Positions 18,942 through 27,184 of a DNA stretch of 40,542 nucleotides are shown here, piece by piece. Position 1 is the stretch's first letter. The number at the start of each line of letters is the position of its first letter. Source of the stretch: Streptosporangiaceae bacterium (lineage in GTDB: Bacteria; Actinomycetota; Actinomycetes; Streptosporangiales; Streptosporangiaceae); contig JAICWX010000047.1 of NCBI GenBank assembly GCA_025934635.1, forward strand, positions 1-40,542, read 5' to 3'. The position numbers and the translations under genes are program-made. The notes beneath the pieces were generated by a model. The model was not told the DNA's origin. It was given only the letters and a program-made list of their open reading frames with translations, and did not search any database.

Positions 18942-20054
18942 TTACAGCCAGTCCCTGCGTTTGAAGACGAGGTAGAGGATGAAGGCGGCGACGACCATGA
19001 CGACGAGCGAACTGGCGAATCCGACCGGCCGGCTGAAACCCGGGTACGGCACGTTCATCCCGTAGAAGCCGGTCACGAACGTCGGGATCGCGATGATGGC
19101 GGCCCAGCTCGTGACCTGCTTGGTGATGACGTTCAGCCGGTTGCCCTGGATGGTCAGGTTGGTCTCCAGGATGCTGTTCACCAGGTCCCGCAGGCTGTCG
19201 GTCCACTCGGCGGCGCGGAGCACGTGATCGTAGACGTCCTGGTAGTAAGGCATCAGATCGTCGGTGACGACATGCAGGTCGCGTCGCATCAGGGCGTTCA
19301 CCACCTCGCGCATGGGAATGACGGTCCGGCGGAGCAGGACCAGGCTCTTGCGCAGCTCGAAGCTGCGCCGCTGAACCTGGATGTCCTGCGGAACGTCACT
19401 GAACAGCTGGTCTTCCAGCGACTCGACGGCGTCGTCCAGGCTCTGCACCGCGTCGAAATGACCGTCCACGACATAGTCCAGGAGCCCGTGCAGCAGGCCG
19501 CCGACGCCGGATCCGGCGATATCGGGGCTGCCGTCCCAGCGCTCCACGACGGCGCCGATATCCAGGCCGTCGTCCTTGCGCACGGTGATCAGCGCCCGCG
19601 GGGTGACGAAGGCGGCGATTTCACTGGTGGCCAGCTCACCGGTGCCGGTGTCCAGCCTCGCTCCGTAGGCGTTCAGGAACAGGTGGCTCTGGTAGCGGTC
19701 AAGCTTGGGGCGCTGGTGCTCCTGCACGGCGTCCTCGACGGCCAGCGGGTGCAGCCCGAATTCCTCACTCAGCACGGCCAGGTCGCTGCGGTCCGGGTCA
19801 CGCAGGTCAAGCCAGATGAGGGCGTCCTCATCGACGAGGTGATCGCTGATCTCGGCAACCGGGAAACCCTCGAGCTCGAGCCGTCCGTGCCGGTAGAGCC
19901 GCGTCCGGGCCTGGCACTTGGTGGGCGTGTCCCGGCAGATGGCGGTCGAGGCCACCGTGGCCGGATCGTTGCCCCGGAAGGTCTGGGCCTGCGGCGGCCG
20001 CGCCCTGAGTACGCCGACGGATACGGTCGCCGTGCCGGACTGTGGTGAGTTCAT
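18942..20054 (-). CDS. corA: CorA-family Mg2+/divalent cation channel
   Basis: A 370-residue channel. The large cytosolic alpha/beta domain (about 50-290) precedes two C-terminal helices; the pore signature Gly-Met-Asn is present in FYGMNVPYPG and the second helix ends in the basic FKRRDWL. The extra 45 N-terminal residues are Thr/Ala-rich and not conserved. The start is supported by GAGGAG 6 nt upstream. The WD40 gene follows after 2 bp, and a CaCA antiporter lies 79 bp upstream on the same strand, making a cation-handling unit. Transport of Mg2+ (or Co2+/Ni2+) is known for the family. Confidence 0.95.
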   Translation of the reverse strand: MNSPQSGTATVSVGVLRARPPQAQTFRGNDPATVASTAICRDTPTKCQARTRLYRHGRLELEGFPVAEISDHLVDEDALIWLDLRDPDRSDLAVLSEEFGLHPLAVEDAVQEHQRPKLDRYQSHLFLNAYGARLDTGTGELATSEIAAFVTPRALITVRKDDGLDIGAVVERWDGSPDIAGSGVGGLLHGLLDYVVDGHFDAVQSLDDAVESLEDQLFSDVPQDIQVQRRSFELRKSLVLLRRTVIPMREVVNALMRRDLHVVTDDLMPYYQDVYDHVLRAAEWTDSLRDLVNSILETNLTIQGNRLNVITKQVTSWAAIIAIPTFVTGFYGMNVPYPGFSRPVGFASSLVVMVVAAFILYLVFKRRDWL

Positions 20055-20133
20055 CGGGTTCTCCTCGCTTCAGCAGGCCCCTGGCGAGCGGGCGGGACAC
20101 CTGGCCGCACGCGCGTCGCTGGCTGCTCCGAGG

Positions 20134-21129
20134 TTAGGTGACGACGAGAATGGCGGTGATACCGCCGAGGTACAAACCAGTCGACCAGCCGACGAACGGA
20201 GCGGACCAGCCGCGGGCGCGCAGCACGGCGAACAGGCCGAGGGCCGCGCCGGCGAGGGCGGCGAACGCGGCCGCCAGCGCGGGATCGCCCAGCCGCCAGC
20301 CGGTGGTCAGCATGCCGAAGGCGACGAGCGGCATGGACTGGATGACCATGGCGCCGGTGACGTTGCCCAGGGCGAGGGTGTCCTTGCCCTGGCGGACCCA
20401 GATCACGCTGTTGAGCGTCTCCGGGAGTTCGGTGGCCAGCGGCGCGATCACCAGCGTCAGGATCAGCGGATCGATACCCAGCCCGTGCGCCAGGTGCTCG
20501 ATGTTGCTCACGAACAGCTGCGCCGCACCGATGAGCATGCCGACGCTGACCAGGACCTGGATGAGGATCTGGAGGTTGGTCGGCGGGTCGTCCTTCGTGG
20601 TGTCGAAGTACAAGCTGCCCGGCTCCTCCGCCACGCCCTCCGCCCGGCCCTGGGCGATCGTCTTCCAGGTGACGATCGCCCAGGCGATCACCAGCACCAC
20701 CGCGCCGGCGATGCGCAGCGGGAGCGAATTGGCGAGCCCGACGATGATGGCGAGTACCAGGGCGCCCAGGACGACGTAAAGATCCCGGGACATGGCCGCG
20801 CGGTCAGGCTGGAGCCGCGGGCTGACGCGCTTGGAACGGTAGATGAGCGCGGCGCCACCGCACACCGCCAGAGCCAGGGTGCCGAGCAGGAACGGCGCGC
20901 CGATGATGGCGCCGATCGCGACCGGGTCGGCCTCCTGGCCGCCGGCGATGACGGCGATGACCGGGATCAGCGATTCCGGCATCGCGGTGGCCACGGCCGC
21001 CAGGACGCTGCCGACCGCGCCCTGGCCAAGGCCGAGGCGCAGGCCGGCCCACTCGACGGCGTTGGTGAACACCGCCGCGCCCGCCACCATCACGGCGAAG
21101 CTGACCACGAGCAGCACACCGGCAACCAT
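20134..21129 (-). CDS. CaCA-family cation/Ca2+ antiporter
   Basis: A 331-residue membrane protein with about ten helices and the two inverted alpha-repeats of the Na+(H+)/Ca2+ exchanger superfamily: ATAMPESLIPVIAV (47-60) with Pro51-Glu52, and APLATELPETLN (229-240) with Pro236-Glu237. A soluble loop (about 160-185) joins the two halves. The start at 21129 follows GGAG; an in-frame extension of 27 residues upstream is Arg/Cys-rich and unlikely. It expels Ca2+ against H+ or Na+ (family knowledge) and is probably co-expressed with corA. Confidence 0.92.
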   Translation of the reverse strand: MVAGVLLVVSFAVMVAGAAVFTNAVEWAGLRLGLGQGAVGSVLAAVATAMPESLIPVIAVIAGGQEADPVAIGAIIGAPFLLGTLALAVCGGAALIYRSKRVSPRLQPDRAAMSRDLYVVLGALVLAIIVGLANSLPLRIAGAVVLVIAWAIVTWKTIAQGRAEGVAEEPGSLYFDTTKDDPPTNLQILIQVLVSVGMLIGAAQLFVSNIEHLAHGLGIDPLILTLVIAPLATELPETLNSVIWVRQGKDTLALGNVTGAMVIQSMPLVAFGMLTTGWRLGDPALAAAFAALAGAALGLFAVLRARGWSAPFVGWSTGLYLGGITAILVVT

Positions 21130-21310
21130 GAATCTCCGATCTGGCGTCTCGCGACGCCCCCCGCGCCTGTACCGGCTGGGGCACGGCCCGCACCAGTGGC
21201 TACACGGCACAGACTAGCCGCACGGCCGTCGGCTACCCAGATGGTCACAGCCGATGCCACTGCGGCGGGACGGTTCTCGGGCAAGAGATGCCCGGCGGGT
21301 GGCGCGGCTG

Positions 21311-21366
21311 ACGGCATCGATGGAGCATCGATGCCGTCAGCGCGACATTGATGGAGCATCGATGTC
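21311..21366 (+). repeat. Paired hairpin (REP-like) element, copy 3
   Basis: The first hairpin has a perfect 12-bp stem (21311-21322/21326-21337). The second has arms 21344-21353/21357-21366 with one T-G wobble. Both have GAG loops, and counted from the 10-bp core arms the spacer is 8 nt (21336-21343). It lies between two minus-strand genes in a 283-bp gap. Confidence 0.93.
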
Positions 21367-21412
21367 GTTGTTTCGGCTGGTAACTCTGCCGGGGACGTCA
21401 TTCCCGGGCTGT

Positions 21413-22672
21413 CTACAGCTGGCTCCGCTGGTAGGTCTTGAGGCCGTATTGCCTGGCGATCGGGTTCCACCCGGCAGCGAAGGCCCGCTTGCTGACGGTC
21501 GCCCGGCCCTCCGGGATCGCGGAAGCCCGCAGGTGGGCGTCGGACCGGCCACGGTGGTGGTGGCAGCCGCGGGCGATGTTGTCCTGCGTCCACTGGGCGA
21601 GATCGGTGTCCACCTGCGCTGACGCCTGCCAGGCACTGGTCAGGTCCTGGAGCATCGCGGCGGGCAGCAGGGACCGGCCGGGCAGGCTCGCGAGCCGTGA
21701 CAGCAGATGCTGCCGGGAACTGGCCGCCCGGGTGAAGATCCGGGCATCCTGGCGCAGGGACGGGCCGCAGGCACGCACGTCCACGGCCGCGCCGGTGACG
21801 TCGGCGCGGTCGGTGACACTCTGCGCCAGCAGCCCGGCCAGGCCGGTCGCCGCCTGCCGCCGCGCCTCCGGCGACGAGGCCGACGGCGTGGCGCCCGAAG
21901 TACCGGCGGCGGCACTGTTACCGGACAGCGCCCGGATGACGACGAGCCCGGCCACGATCGCGACCAGCACCACGGCCACGGTCACCGGGACCAGCCGGCC
22001 GCCCAGACGCCGCGAGCCACCCGTACGCTGCGGACCGCCCATATTCGGCGGGTCACCTGGACCTTGCGGACCGCCCATATTGGGCGGGCCACCCGGACCT
22101 TGCGGGCCACCCGTACGCGGCGGAAAGCCCAGACGCTGCCGGAGGCTCGGCCGCGGCGGGCCGCCGGGGGCAGACGCCAGCTGCAGGTTGCCGAGCATCT
22201 CGGTCGGCGAGTCGCTGGACGGCGGCAGGCCCCAGGCATCAGCCCGGCCCCAGGCATCGGCCCGCGTCGCATCCGGGCCGCCGAACGGCGGCTGCCCACC
22301 GCCCGGCGGCGCTGGCCATGGCTGCGGACCGCCCGGCGGCTCGGACCATGGCTGCGCGCCCCGCTGCGGCTCGGGCCAGGACTGGGCGTCACCCTGCGAC
22401 TCAGGCCAGGGCGGCGGTTCAGGCGGCGGGGGCGCCGGACTCCGGGGTTTGTACCAGGAATCCCACGGCGAGGGCTCAGCCGGTGGTGGCGAGGGCGGCG
22501 GCGCGGTCGCGGATGATTCCGGTGGCGAGGCGAAACTCGCTGGCAGCGGCGCCGTCAACGGCGGGGGCGGCGCGCCGTCGGTGACCGGCCGACCGCAGAC
22601 CGGGCAGAACTGAGCTCCGGGAAACGTGGGATGCCCGCACGCCCGGTCACCGGAACCACCCACACCGGTCAT
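21413..22672 (-). CDS. Zinc-ribbon, proline-rich single-pass membrane protein
   Basis: A 419-residue protein of unknown function. It opens with a zinc-ribbon-like knuckle (Cys12-Gly-His14 and Cys23-Pro-Val-Cys26), then has a Pro/Gly/Trp-rich disordered region (about 35-215) with repeated PPNMGGPQ units, one transmembrane helix (PVTVAVVLVAIVAGLVVIRAL, about 230-250), and an extracytoplasmic C-terminal domain with three Cys that ends in FAAGWNPIARQYGL. I recognise this C-terminal domain as recurring in actinobacterial hypothetical proteins, without known function. Topology implies a cytosolic ribbon and an external domain. GTG two codons earlier is an alternative start. Confidence 0.8.
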   Translation of the reverse strand: MTGVGGSGDRACGHPTFPGAQFCPVCGRPVTDGAPPPPLTAPLPASFASPPESSATAPPPSPPPAEPSPWDSWYKPRSPAPPPPEPPPWPESQGDAQSWPEPQRGAQPWSEPPGGPQPWPAPPGGGQPPFGGPDATRADAWGRADAWGLPPSSDSPTEMLGNLQLASAPGGPPRPSLRQRLGFPPRTGGPQGPGGPPNMGGPQGPGDPPNMGGPQRTGGSRRLGGRLVPVTVAVVLVAIVAGLVVIRALSGNSAAAGTSGATPSASSPEARRQAATGLAGLLAQSVTDRADVTGAAVDVRACGPSLRQDARIFTRAASSRQHLLSRLASLPGRSLLPAAMLQDLTSAWQASAQVDTDLAQWTQDNIARGCHHHRGRSDAHLRASAIPEGRATVSKRAFAAGWNPIARQYGLKTYQRSQL

Positions 22673-22914
22673 AGCCACAGCAGGCTAGACCACGCATCCG
22701 CGCTCGCCAACCGGAACGCGACAAATACCCCATACGGCACGGTCATTATCTCCGGCACCTGCACCGGCGATGACGGCCGGACAGCCCGAGCGGATCCCGC
22801 TGGCCGGCAGCGAGCCCGGCGGATGGTCACGGATCGTTTCTGCGTATCCTGTCCGTCAGCGATCATGAGGACGAACACGGCGGATATGGCCGTCCCGGCT
22901 AGCTGAGGAGCGAA

Positions 22915-23130
22915 ATGAGCAGCACCGACTCGACCACGATCGGCGTACACCGCGCTCTGCACGAGGCGCTGAACTCGGCCCGGGAAGCCCGGCATCACCT
23001 CGAGAACGGGGAGGCCACCCCCGACCTGGACGACCTGGTGGAGCTCGGGACGCTGCTCGCGGGGCTGTCCGAGGCGGCCATGGCCGTCAACTCCGGAATG
23101 ATGGCGAAGGCGCGCGCCGCGAGCAAGTGA
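22915..23130 (+). CDS. Small conserved-looking hypothetical protein (71 aa)
   Basis: A 71-residue acidic, helix-rich protein (RALHEALNSAREARHHLENG and LDDLVELGTLLAGLSEAAMAVNSGMM) with no membrane segment. It is supported by GAGGAG 4 nt before the ATG and codon use like its neighbours. I do not recognise the family. It stands alone, divergent from the zinc-ribbon gene. Confidence 0.7.
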   Translation: MSSTDSTTIGVHRALHEALNSAREARHHLENGEATPDLDDLVELGTLLAGLSEAAMAVNSGMMAKARAASK

Positions 23131-23239
23131 AGCTCCGGGATCTAAGGGTCCTTCCCCGTCGGCGTCGGCCACCAATAGCGGGCGTTCCGGCCCGGTCAGC
23201 AGCGTCCTGGGCTAACCGGCGAGGAGGTCATCCGGTCCA

Positions 23240-23872
23240 GCTGCGGACCGACGAGCGGAACGGGCGGTCGGCCGCCGCGATCCGCAAGCTCGGCGCGACG
23301 GCGGATCCGCGCTGGTTTCACCCGCACGGACCGCGGCGTGTTCGGGTTCGGGACGTTCGCGCACGGGGGCCTGCTCATCCAGACCACCGAAGAGGAGCGC
23401 GCCGGAGCGGGCGATGACACGCCCATGACGCTGGCCGAGCTCCAGGACAGCATCCGCCGCGTGCTCGGCGCGGATCTTCCGCTGGGCGAGGTGACCAGGC
23501 TGTCGCGCTACGGGTTCCAGGCCCGTCCTGCTCGACCTCGCCGGGCGCCTGGACCTGCGTGAAGCCGCCCGGGACTGGGGGCAGCGCGTCGACATCCGCA
23601 CCGATCACCGGCCGGCTGACGTCCTGCTGATCCGCCCGGATGCCCACATCGCGTGGGCCGCCGCCACCGGCGAGCCGGCCGGTACCGCCGCGCCCGCGCT
23701 GCGAGAAGCGCTTTCCCGCTGGTTCGGCATCCCCCGGAAACGACGCGGCCCATCATCGGGCGGCGCTCCTGAACAGCCGGCCGAATGGGGTGGATGCATG
23801 AACCGCAGCTGCCTGGGCAGAGCGATCCGGTGCCCAGGAAACTTCTGCCGCGGGGACCCGGGACATGGTTAG
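23240..23872 (+). pseudogene. Decayed FAD-dependent aromatic monooxygenase
   Basis: Pieces of a PgaE/rifampicin-monooxygenase-like flavoprotein are spread over three frames. One frame near 23260 has NGRSAAAIRKLG (the GGRSxVRK region); the frame of 23338 has VFGFGTFAHGG and TPMTLAELQDSIRRVLGADLP; and the frame of 23525 has the C-terminal VLLDLAGRLDLREAA and DVLLIRPDAHIAWAA to REALSRWFG, with a stop at 23870-23872. The N-terminal GxGxxG dinucleotide fold and the conserved GD motif that should lie between the second and third pieces are missing, so the gene has lost sequence as well as frame. It cannot make an active enzyme. Confidence 0.72.
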
Positions 23873-23931
23873 CCCGGGATGAGGCGGGTAGCGCCGGGGG
23901 CATTCTCCGGGACGACGAAGGGACCCTGAGC

Positions 23932-24147
23932 ATGTGGGCATTTTTCTCCCGGCGGCTGCGGATGTGGCTGCTGCTGGCCATCGCCCTGCCGCTGACCCGG
24001 GCCCTCGTCCGCCGGCTGGCGCTGGCGGCCGAGCGCCGCGATCCGTCCACCCGGACGGCAAAGGCGCTGCGCCAGGCCGACTCCGCGGTCACCGCCGTCT
24101 CCCGGCGGGCGGACCGCAGGGCAGCACGCCGCAAGGCAGCACGCTGA
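23932..24147 (+). CDS. Small basic membrane protein (71 aa)
   Basis: A 71-residue protein: an N-terminal basic/aromatic stretch (MWAFFSRRLRM), one hydrophobic helix (WLLLAIALPLTRALV) and a very basic C-terminus rich in Arg, Ala and Lys (SRRADRRAARRKAAR). GAAGGGA lies about 10 nt upstream. The layout resembles other short actinobacterial membrane proteins of unknown role. An in-frame longer start upstream (23785) lies in the pseudogene and is not favoured. Confidence 0.6.
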   Translation: MWAFFSRRLRMWLLLAIALPLTRALVRRLALAAERRDPSTRTAKALRQADSAVTAVSRRADRRAARRKAAR

Positions 24148-24195
24148 CCCGCGGTTACTGGCTAGGGGAGATGTACCGTCGGACCGGCCACCGGG

Positions 24196-25203
24196 CTAGA
24201 CGGGGACGGTCTGCATGGCTTCGGCCAGCAGCGTGACCGAGCGCAGCCGGTCCTCGACGCTCAGCGCCTGGTGGGCGACGATCAGCTCGTCGGCCTCGGT
24301 ACGGCGGATGAAGCCGTCCAGATAGTCGCTCACCTCGGCCGGGGTACCGACCGCGGCGTAGGTGAGCATCTGGTCCACGTGAGCGCCGAGGCCAGCGGCC
24401 AGCAGCCGGTCGGCCTGCTCGTCGGTCAGTTCCCCGGTGTCCAGGCCCCGGTGCCCGCGCCCGTACAGGCTGACGGCCCGCCGGCGCCGGATGCCCAGCA
24501 ACTGCTCCCGGGCGGCGGCGGCCGTGCCGGCGGCGATCACGTTGACCCCCGCGATCGCGTACGGCCGGTCCAGCTGCGCGGACGGGTGGAACTCGCGGCG
24601 GTACGCGTCGAGGGCGGCTTCGAGATCGGCCGGCGCGAAGTGCGAGGCGAACGCGTAGGGCAGGCCGAGCGCGGCGGCCAGCTTGGCCCCGAACAACGAC
24701 GAGCCCAGGATGTACAGCGGGACGTGCGATCCCTTGCCGGGGATCGCGTCCACCCCGGGCACCCGGGTGTTGCCGGTGAGATAGCCCCGCAGCTCCAGGA
24801 CGTCCTGCGGGAAGGTGTCAGCCGAGCTCGGGTTGCGGCGCAGCGCGTACATGGTGTTCTGATCGGAGCCCGGCGCCCGGCCCAGGCCCAGGTCGATCCG
24901 TCCCGGGTACATGGCGGCCAGGGTGCCGAACTGCTCGGCGATCGTCAGCGGCGCGTGGTTGGGCAGCATGACCCCGCCCGCTCCGAGCCGGATGGACCGG
25001 GTCTGCGCACCGACATGCGCGATCAGCACGCTGGTGGCGGAGGAGGCGATGCTGGCCATGTTGTGATGCTCGGCGTACCAGACCCGCTTGTACCCCAGTT
25101 CCTCCGCCCGCCGGGCCAGCGCCACGCTGCCCGCGAAGCTGTCGCTCGCGCTCTGACCCCGCGCTATCGGCGCGAGGTCGAGGATCGACAACGGGACGCG
25201 CAT
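24196..25203 (-). CDS. LLM-class flavin-dependent oxidoreductase (luciferase-like)
   Basis: A 335-residue TIM-barrel monooxygenase of the bacterial luciferase-like family, MsnO8-type subgroup. Conserved stretches are [12 protein letters not shown] (about 39-50), [41 protein letters not shown] and a C-terminal DELIVAHQ. It should use reduced FMN and oxygen on an unknown substrate. Its ATG overlaps the glutathione peroxidase TGA by one base (TGATG), so translation is coupled; a GTG one codon earlier is possible. The pairing suggests a redox or peroxide-related role (inference). Confidence 0.9.
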   Translation of the reverse strand: MRVPLSILDLAPIARGQSASDSFAGSVALARRAEELGYKRVWYAEHHNMASIASSATSVLIAHVGAQTRSIRLGAGGVMLPNHAPLTIAEQFGTLAAMYPGRIDLGLGRAPGSDQNTMYALRRNPSSADTFPQDVLELRGYLTGNTRVPGVDAIPGKGSHVPLYILGSSLFGAKLAAALGLPYAFASHFAPADLEAALDAYRREFHPSAQLDRPYAIAGVNVIAAGTAAAAREQLLGIRRRRAVSLYGRGHRGLDTGELTDEQADRLLAAGLGAHVDQMLTYAAVGTPAEVSDYLDGFIRRTEADELIVAHQALSVEDRLRSVTLLAEAMQTVPV

Positions 25204-25739
25204 CACAGGTACTGCTCGAGATCGGCCTTGATGTCGGCCGGGGGCACCGGCGGCTCGTAGCGCTTGATGACCGCGCCGTCCCGGCCGATCAGGAACTTAG
25301 TGAAGTTCCACTTGACCTCATCGGTGCCCTCGGTTTCCGGCCGGGTCTTCACGACAGCGTCGTAGAAGCCGCCGTACTGCGGGCCGAAGTCGCCGGGGGC
25401 CTGGGTGCGCAGGTACTGGTACAGCGGGTCGGCGCCCGGGCCGTTGACGTCGATCTTGGCGAACACCGGGAAGGTCACGTGGTAGGTGGACTTGCAGAAG
25501 TCCTGGATCTCCTGGTCGGTGCCTGGTTCCTGCCCCTTGAACTGGTTGCAGGGAAACCCGAGGATCTCCAGGCCGCGGTCCTTGTCATCGCGGTACAGCG
25601 ACTCCAGGCCCTCGTACTGCGGCGTCAGCCCGCATTTGCTCGCGACGTTCACGATCAGCAGCACCTTGCCCTCGAACTCGTGCAGCGGAACCCGCCTGCC
25701 GTCGGCGGCGGTTCCCGTGAAGTCGTACGCGGTGGTCAT
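25203..25739 (-). CDS. Glutathione peroxidase-family thiol peroxidase
   Basis: A 178-residue GPx-fold peroxidase. The peroxidatic Cys36 sits in [17 protein letters not shown] carries Cys64; WNFTKFL (144-150) supplies the catalytic Trp and Asn. FCKS (Cys82) is the likely resolving Cys, as in the thioredoxin-dependent two-Cys enzymes. Actinomycetes lack glutathione, so thioredoxin or mycothiol is the likely reductant (inference). The start is set at 25739 by GAGGAG; the same frame stays open upstream but reads into a probable gene remnant. It is coupled to the downstream LLM oxidoreductase. Confidence 0.93.
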   Translation of the reverse strand: MTTAYDFTGTAADGRRVPLHEFEGKVLLIVNVASKCGLTPQYEGLESLYRDDKDRGLEILGFPCNQFKGQEPGTDQEIQDFCKSTYHVTFPVFAKIDVNGPGADPLYQYLRTQAPGDFGPQYGGFYDAVVKTRPETEGTDEVKWNFTKFLIGRDGAVIKRYEPPVPPADIKADLEQYL

Positions 25740-26098
25740 GACACTCCTCATCCCCGTCATCCCCCGGACAACGGGCTCGGTTGCGCGAGCACTTCCACAA
25801 GCCGAGAACATCCGGCCCCGGTTGATCGATTCCGCGAGCCAGCGCACGCCCGGTGACAGGTCGCGGTCATCGGCGTACTGGAGGGCCTGCTGGGAGATTC
25901 CCGGGGCGCTGCGGGCAGCCGCGGCGATCCTTGGCTTCTCCTCCGACGCCGATGGCGAGGATGAAGCCGGAGGCGAGGTTAGCCAGCACCCGGGCGTAGG
26001 ACAAGCCGCCCAGGCTGTTCTCGACCGGGACATTGTTCCGGGAGTGTTTCAATGCTGGAGTGGAAACAAGCAGTCCCGACGGCCGCAGCGCGGAACGG
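25740..26098. other. Divergent intergenic region with a possible minus-strand gene remnant
   Basis: The 359 bp separate the peroxidase and LacI starts. On the minus strand two frames read protein-like segments: LGGLSYARVLANLASGFILA, a possible membrane helix, near 26010-25950, and, in the frame of the peroxidase, QQALQYADDRDLSPGVRWL near 25890-25840. They would need a frameshift to be joined, and neither has a start or stop in place. I do not recognise the parent gene. No clear promoter was identified for either flanking gene. Confidence 0.3.
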
Positions 26099-27106
26099 AT
26101 GACCATCAGGCGGGTGGCTGAACTGGCCGGCGTCTCCATCGCGACGGTCTCCCGGGTGGTCAACGGGCACGCCGACGTATCCAGCCGGACCCGGGAAGAC
26201 GTGCGGCGGGTGATCAGGGAACACGGCTATCCGTCCGGCCCGCGGTCCCGGGGCGCCCAGACCGGCCAGATCGGCGTCATGGTGCCGCTGATTCACCCGG
26301 GCTGCTTCGCCGAGATCCTGGCCGGCGCCGTCGAGGCGCTGTACGAGCATGACCTACGGGCCGTCCTGAGCCCGACCCGGCATTCCCGGGACCGGGAGGT
26401 GTCCCTGCTCGAGCGACTGGCCGGCGGCGCCGCCGACGGCGCGATCATCGTCCTGCCCGAGGAGTCCGGCCAGGAGTTCGCGGCCCTGGCCGGGCGCGGA
26501 TTCCCCTTCGTCATCGTGGATCCGCGCACCGAGGTAGGCGACGGGATCCCGGTGGTGTGCGCCGCCCACTCGGCCGGGGCGACGCAGGTCACCCGCCATC
26601 TGCTCGGACTCGGGCACCGGCGGATCGCCGTGATCGGCGGCCCGCGGGGCTGGGTGGCGACGGAGGAACGCATGCGCGGCTACCACGCGGCCCTGGCCGG
26701 CGCCGGCGTCCTGCCTGACCCGGCGCTGGTGCGGTATTCCGATTTCTGCATCGACGGCGGCCGGGAGGCGGCGGCGGGCCTGCTCGCCCGGCCGGATCCG
26801 CCCACGGCGATCTTCGCGTTCAACGACGGCATGGCGGTCGGCGCGCTCCAGGCGGCGGCGGCCCGCGGACTGCGGGTACCGGCCGACGTCTCGGTAGCCG
26901 GCTTCGACGACACCATCGAGGCGGCGATCACGGTCCCGGCCCTGACGACCGTCCGCCAGCCGCTGGCCGAACTCGGCCGGACCGCGGTCAGCCTGCTGCT
27001 GCGCCAGCTGCAGGACCGGCGCCTGGAGCCGCTCCGCATCGAGCTGGCGACCAGGCTGGTGATCAGGGATTCCACCGCCGGTCCCGGTAAGGCGCCCAGC
27101 CGGTAA
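26099..27106 (+). CDS. LacI-family transcriptional regulator
   Basis: A 335-residue repressor. The N-terminal helix-turn-helix MTIRRVAELAGVSIATVSRV and hinge helix (SSRTREDVRRVIREHGY) precede a periplasmic-binding-protein-like sensor domain (GQIGVMVPLIHPGCF, LGHRRIAVIGGPRG, PPTAIFAFNDGMAVG, DVSVAGFDDTIEAAITVPALTTVRQP). ATG 26099 was chosen because the family begins there; an in-frame GTG at 26060 is an alternative and ribosome sites are weak. Its target is unknown, but it lies 78 bp upstream of a cellulase whose promoter overlaps an inverted repeat, in line with CebR/CelR-type control of cellulose use (inference). Confidence 0.93.
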   Translation: MTIRRVAELAGVSIATVSRVVNGHADVSSRTREDVRRVIREHGYPSGPRSRGAQTGQIGVMVPLIHPGCFAEILAGAVEALYEHDLRAVLSPTRHSRDREVSLLERLAGGAADGAIIVLPEESGQEFAALAGRGFPFVIVDPRTEVGDGIPVVCAAHSAGATQVTRHLLGLGHRRIAVIGGPRGWVATEERMRGYHAALAGAGVLPDPALVRYSDFCIDGGREAAAGLLARPDPPTAIFAFNDGMAVGALQAAAARGLRVPADVSVAGFDDTIEAAITVPALTTVRQPLAELGRTAVSLLLRQLQDRRLEPLRIELATRLVIRDSTAGPGKAPSR

Positions 27107-27117
27107 CGGCGTAGGCA

Positions 27118-27146
27118 TTGACCGCGACGTTGAGACTTGTTACGTT
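27118..27146 (+). promoter_or_regulatory. Promoter of the GH6 cellulase
   Basis: -35 TTGACC (27118-27123) and -10 TACGTT (27141-27146) with 17-bp spacing. The predicted start of transcription, near 27153, falls inside the inverted repeat 27151-27175. Confidence 0.6.
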
Positions 27147-27150
27147 CCTT

Positions 27151-27175
27151 CCGGAAATGTTCCGGTAATTTCCGG
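27151..27175 (+). promoter_or_regulatory. Operator-like inverted repeat at the cellulase start site
   Basis: CCGGAAAT (27151-27158) and ATTTCCGG (27168-27175) are a perfect 8-bp inverted repeat around a 9-bp centre that holds a further TTCCGG. It covers the predicted transcription start and abuts the ribosome site GGAGGA (27175-27180). It is a good place for repression; the neighbouring LacI protein is the obvious candidate binder, though it lacks the usual LacI-type central CG. Confidence 0.5.
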
Positions 27176-27184
27176 GAGGACCCC

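Noticed and set aside
26045..26066. GTTTC/GAAAC inverted repeat before the LacI gene as autoregulatory operator
   Set aside because: Only 5-bp arms with a 12-bp centre; expected by chance in this length.
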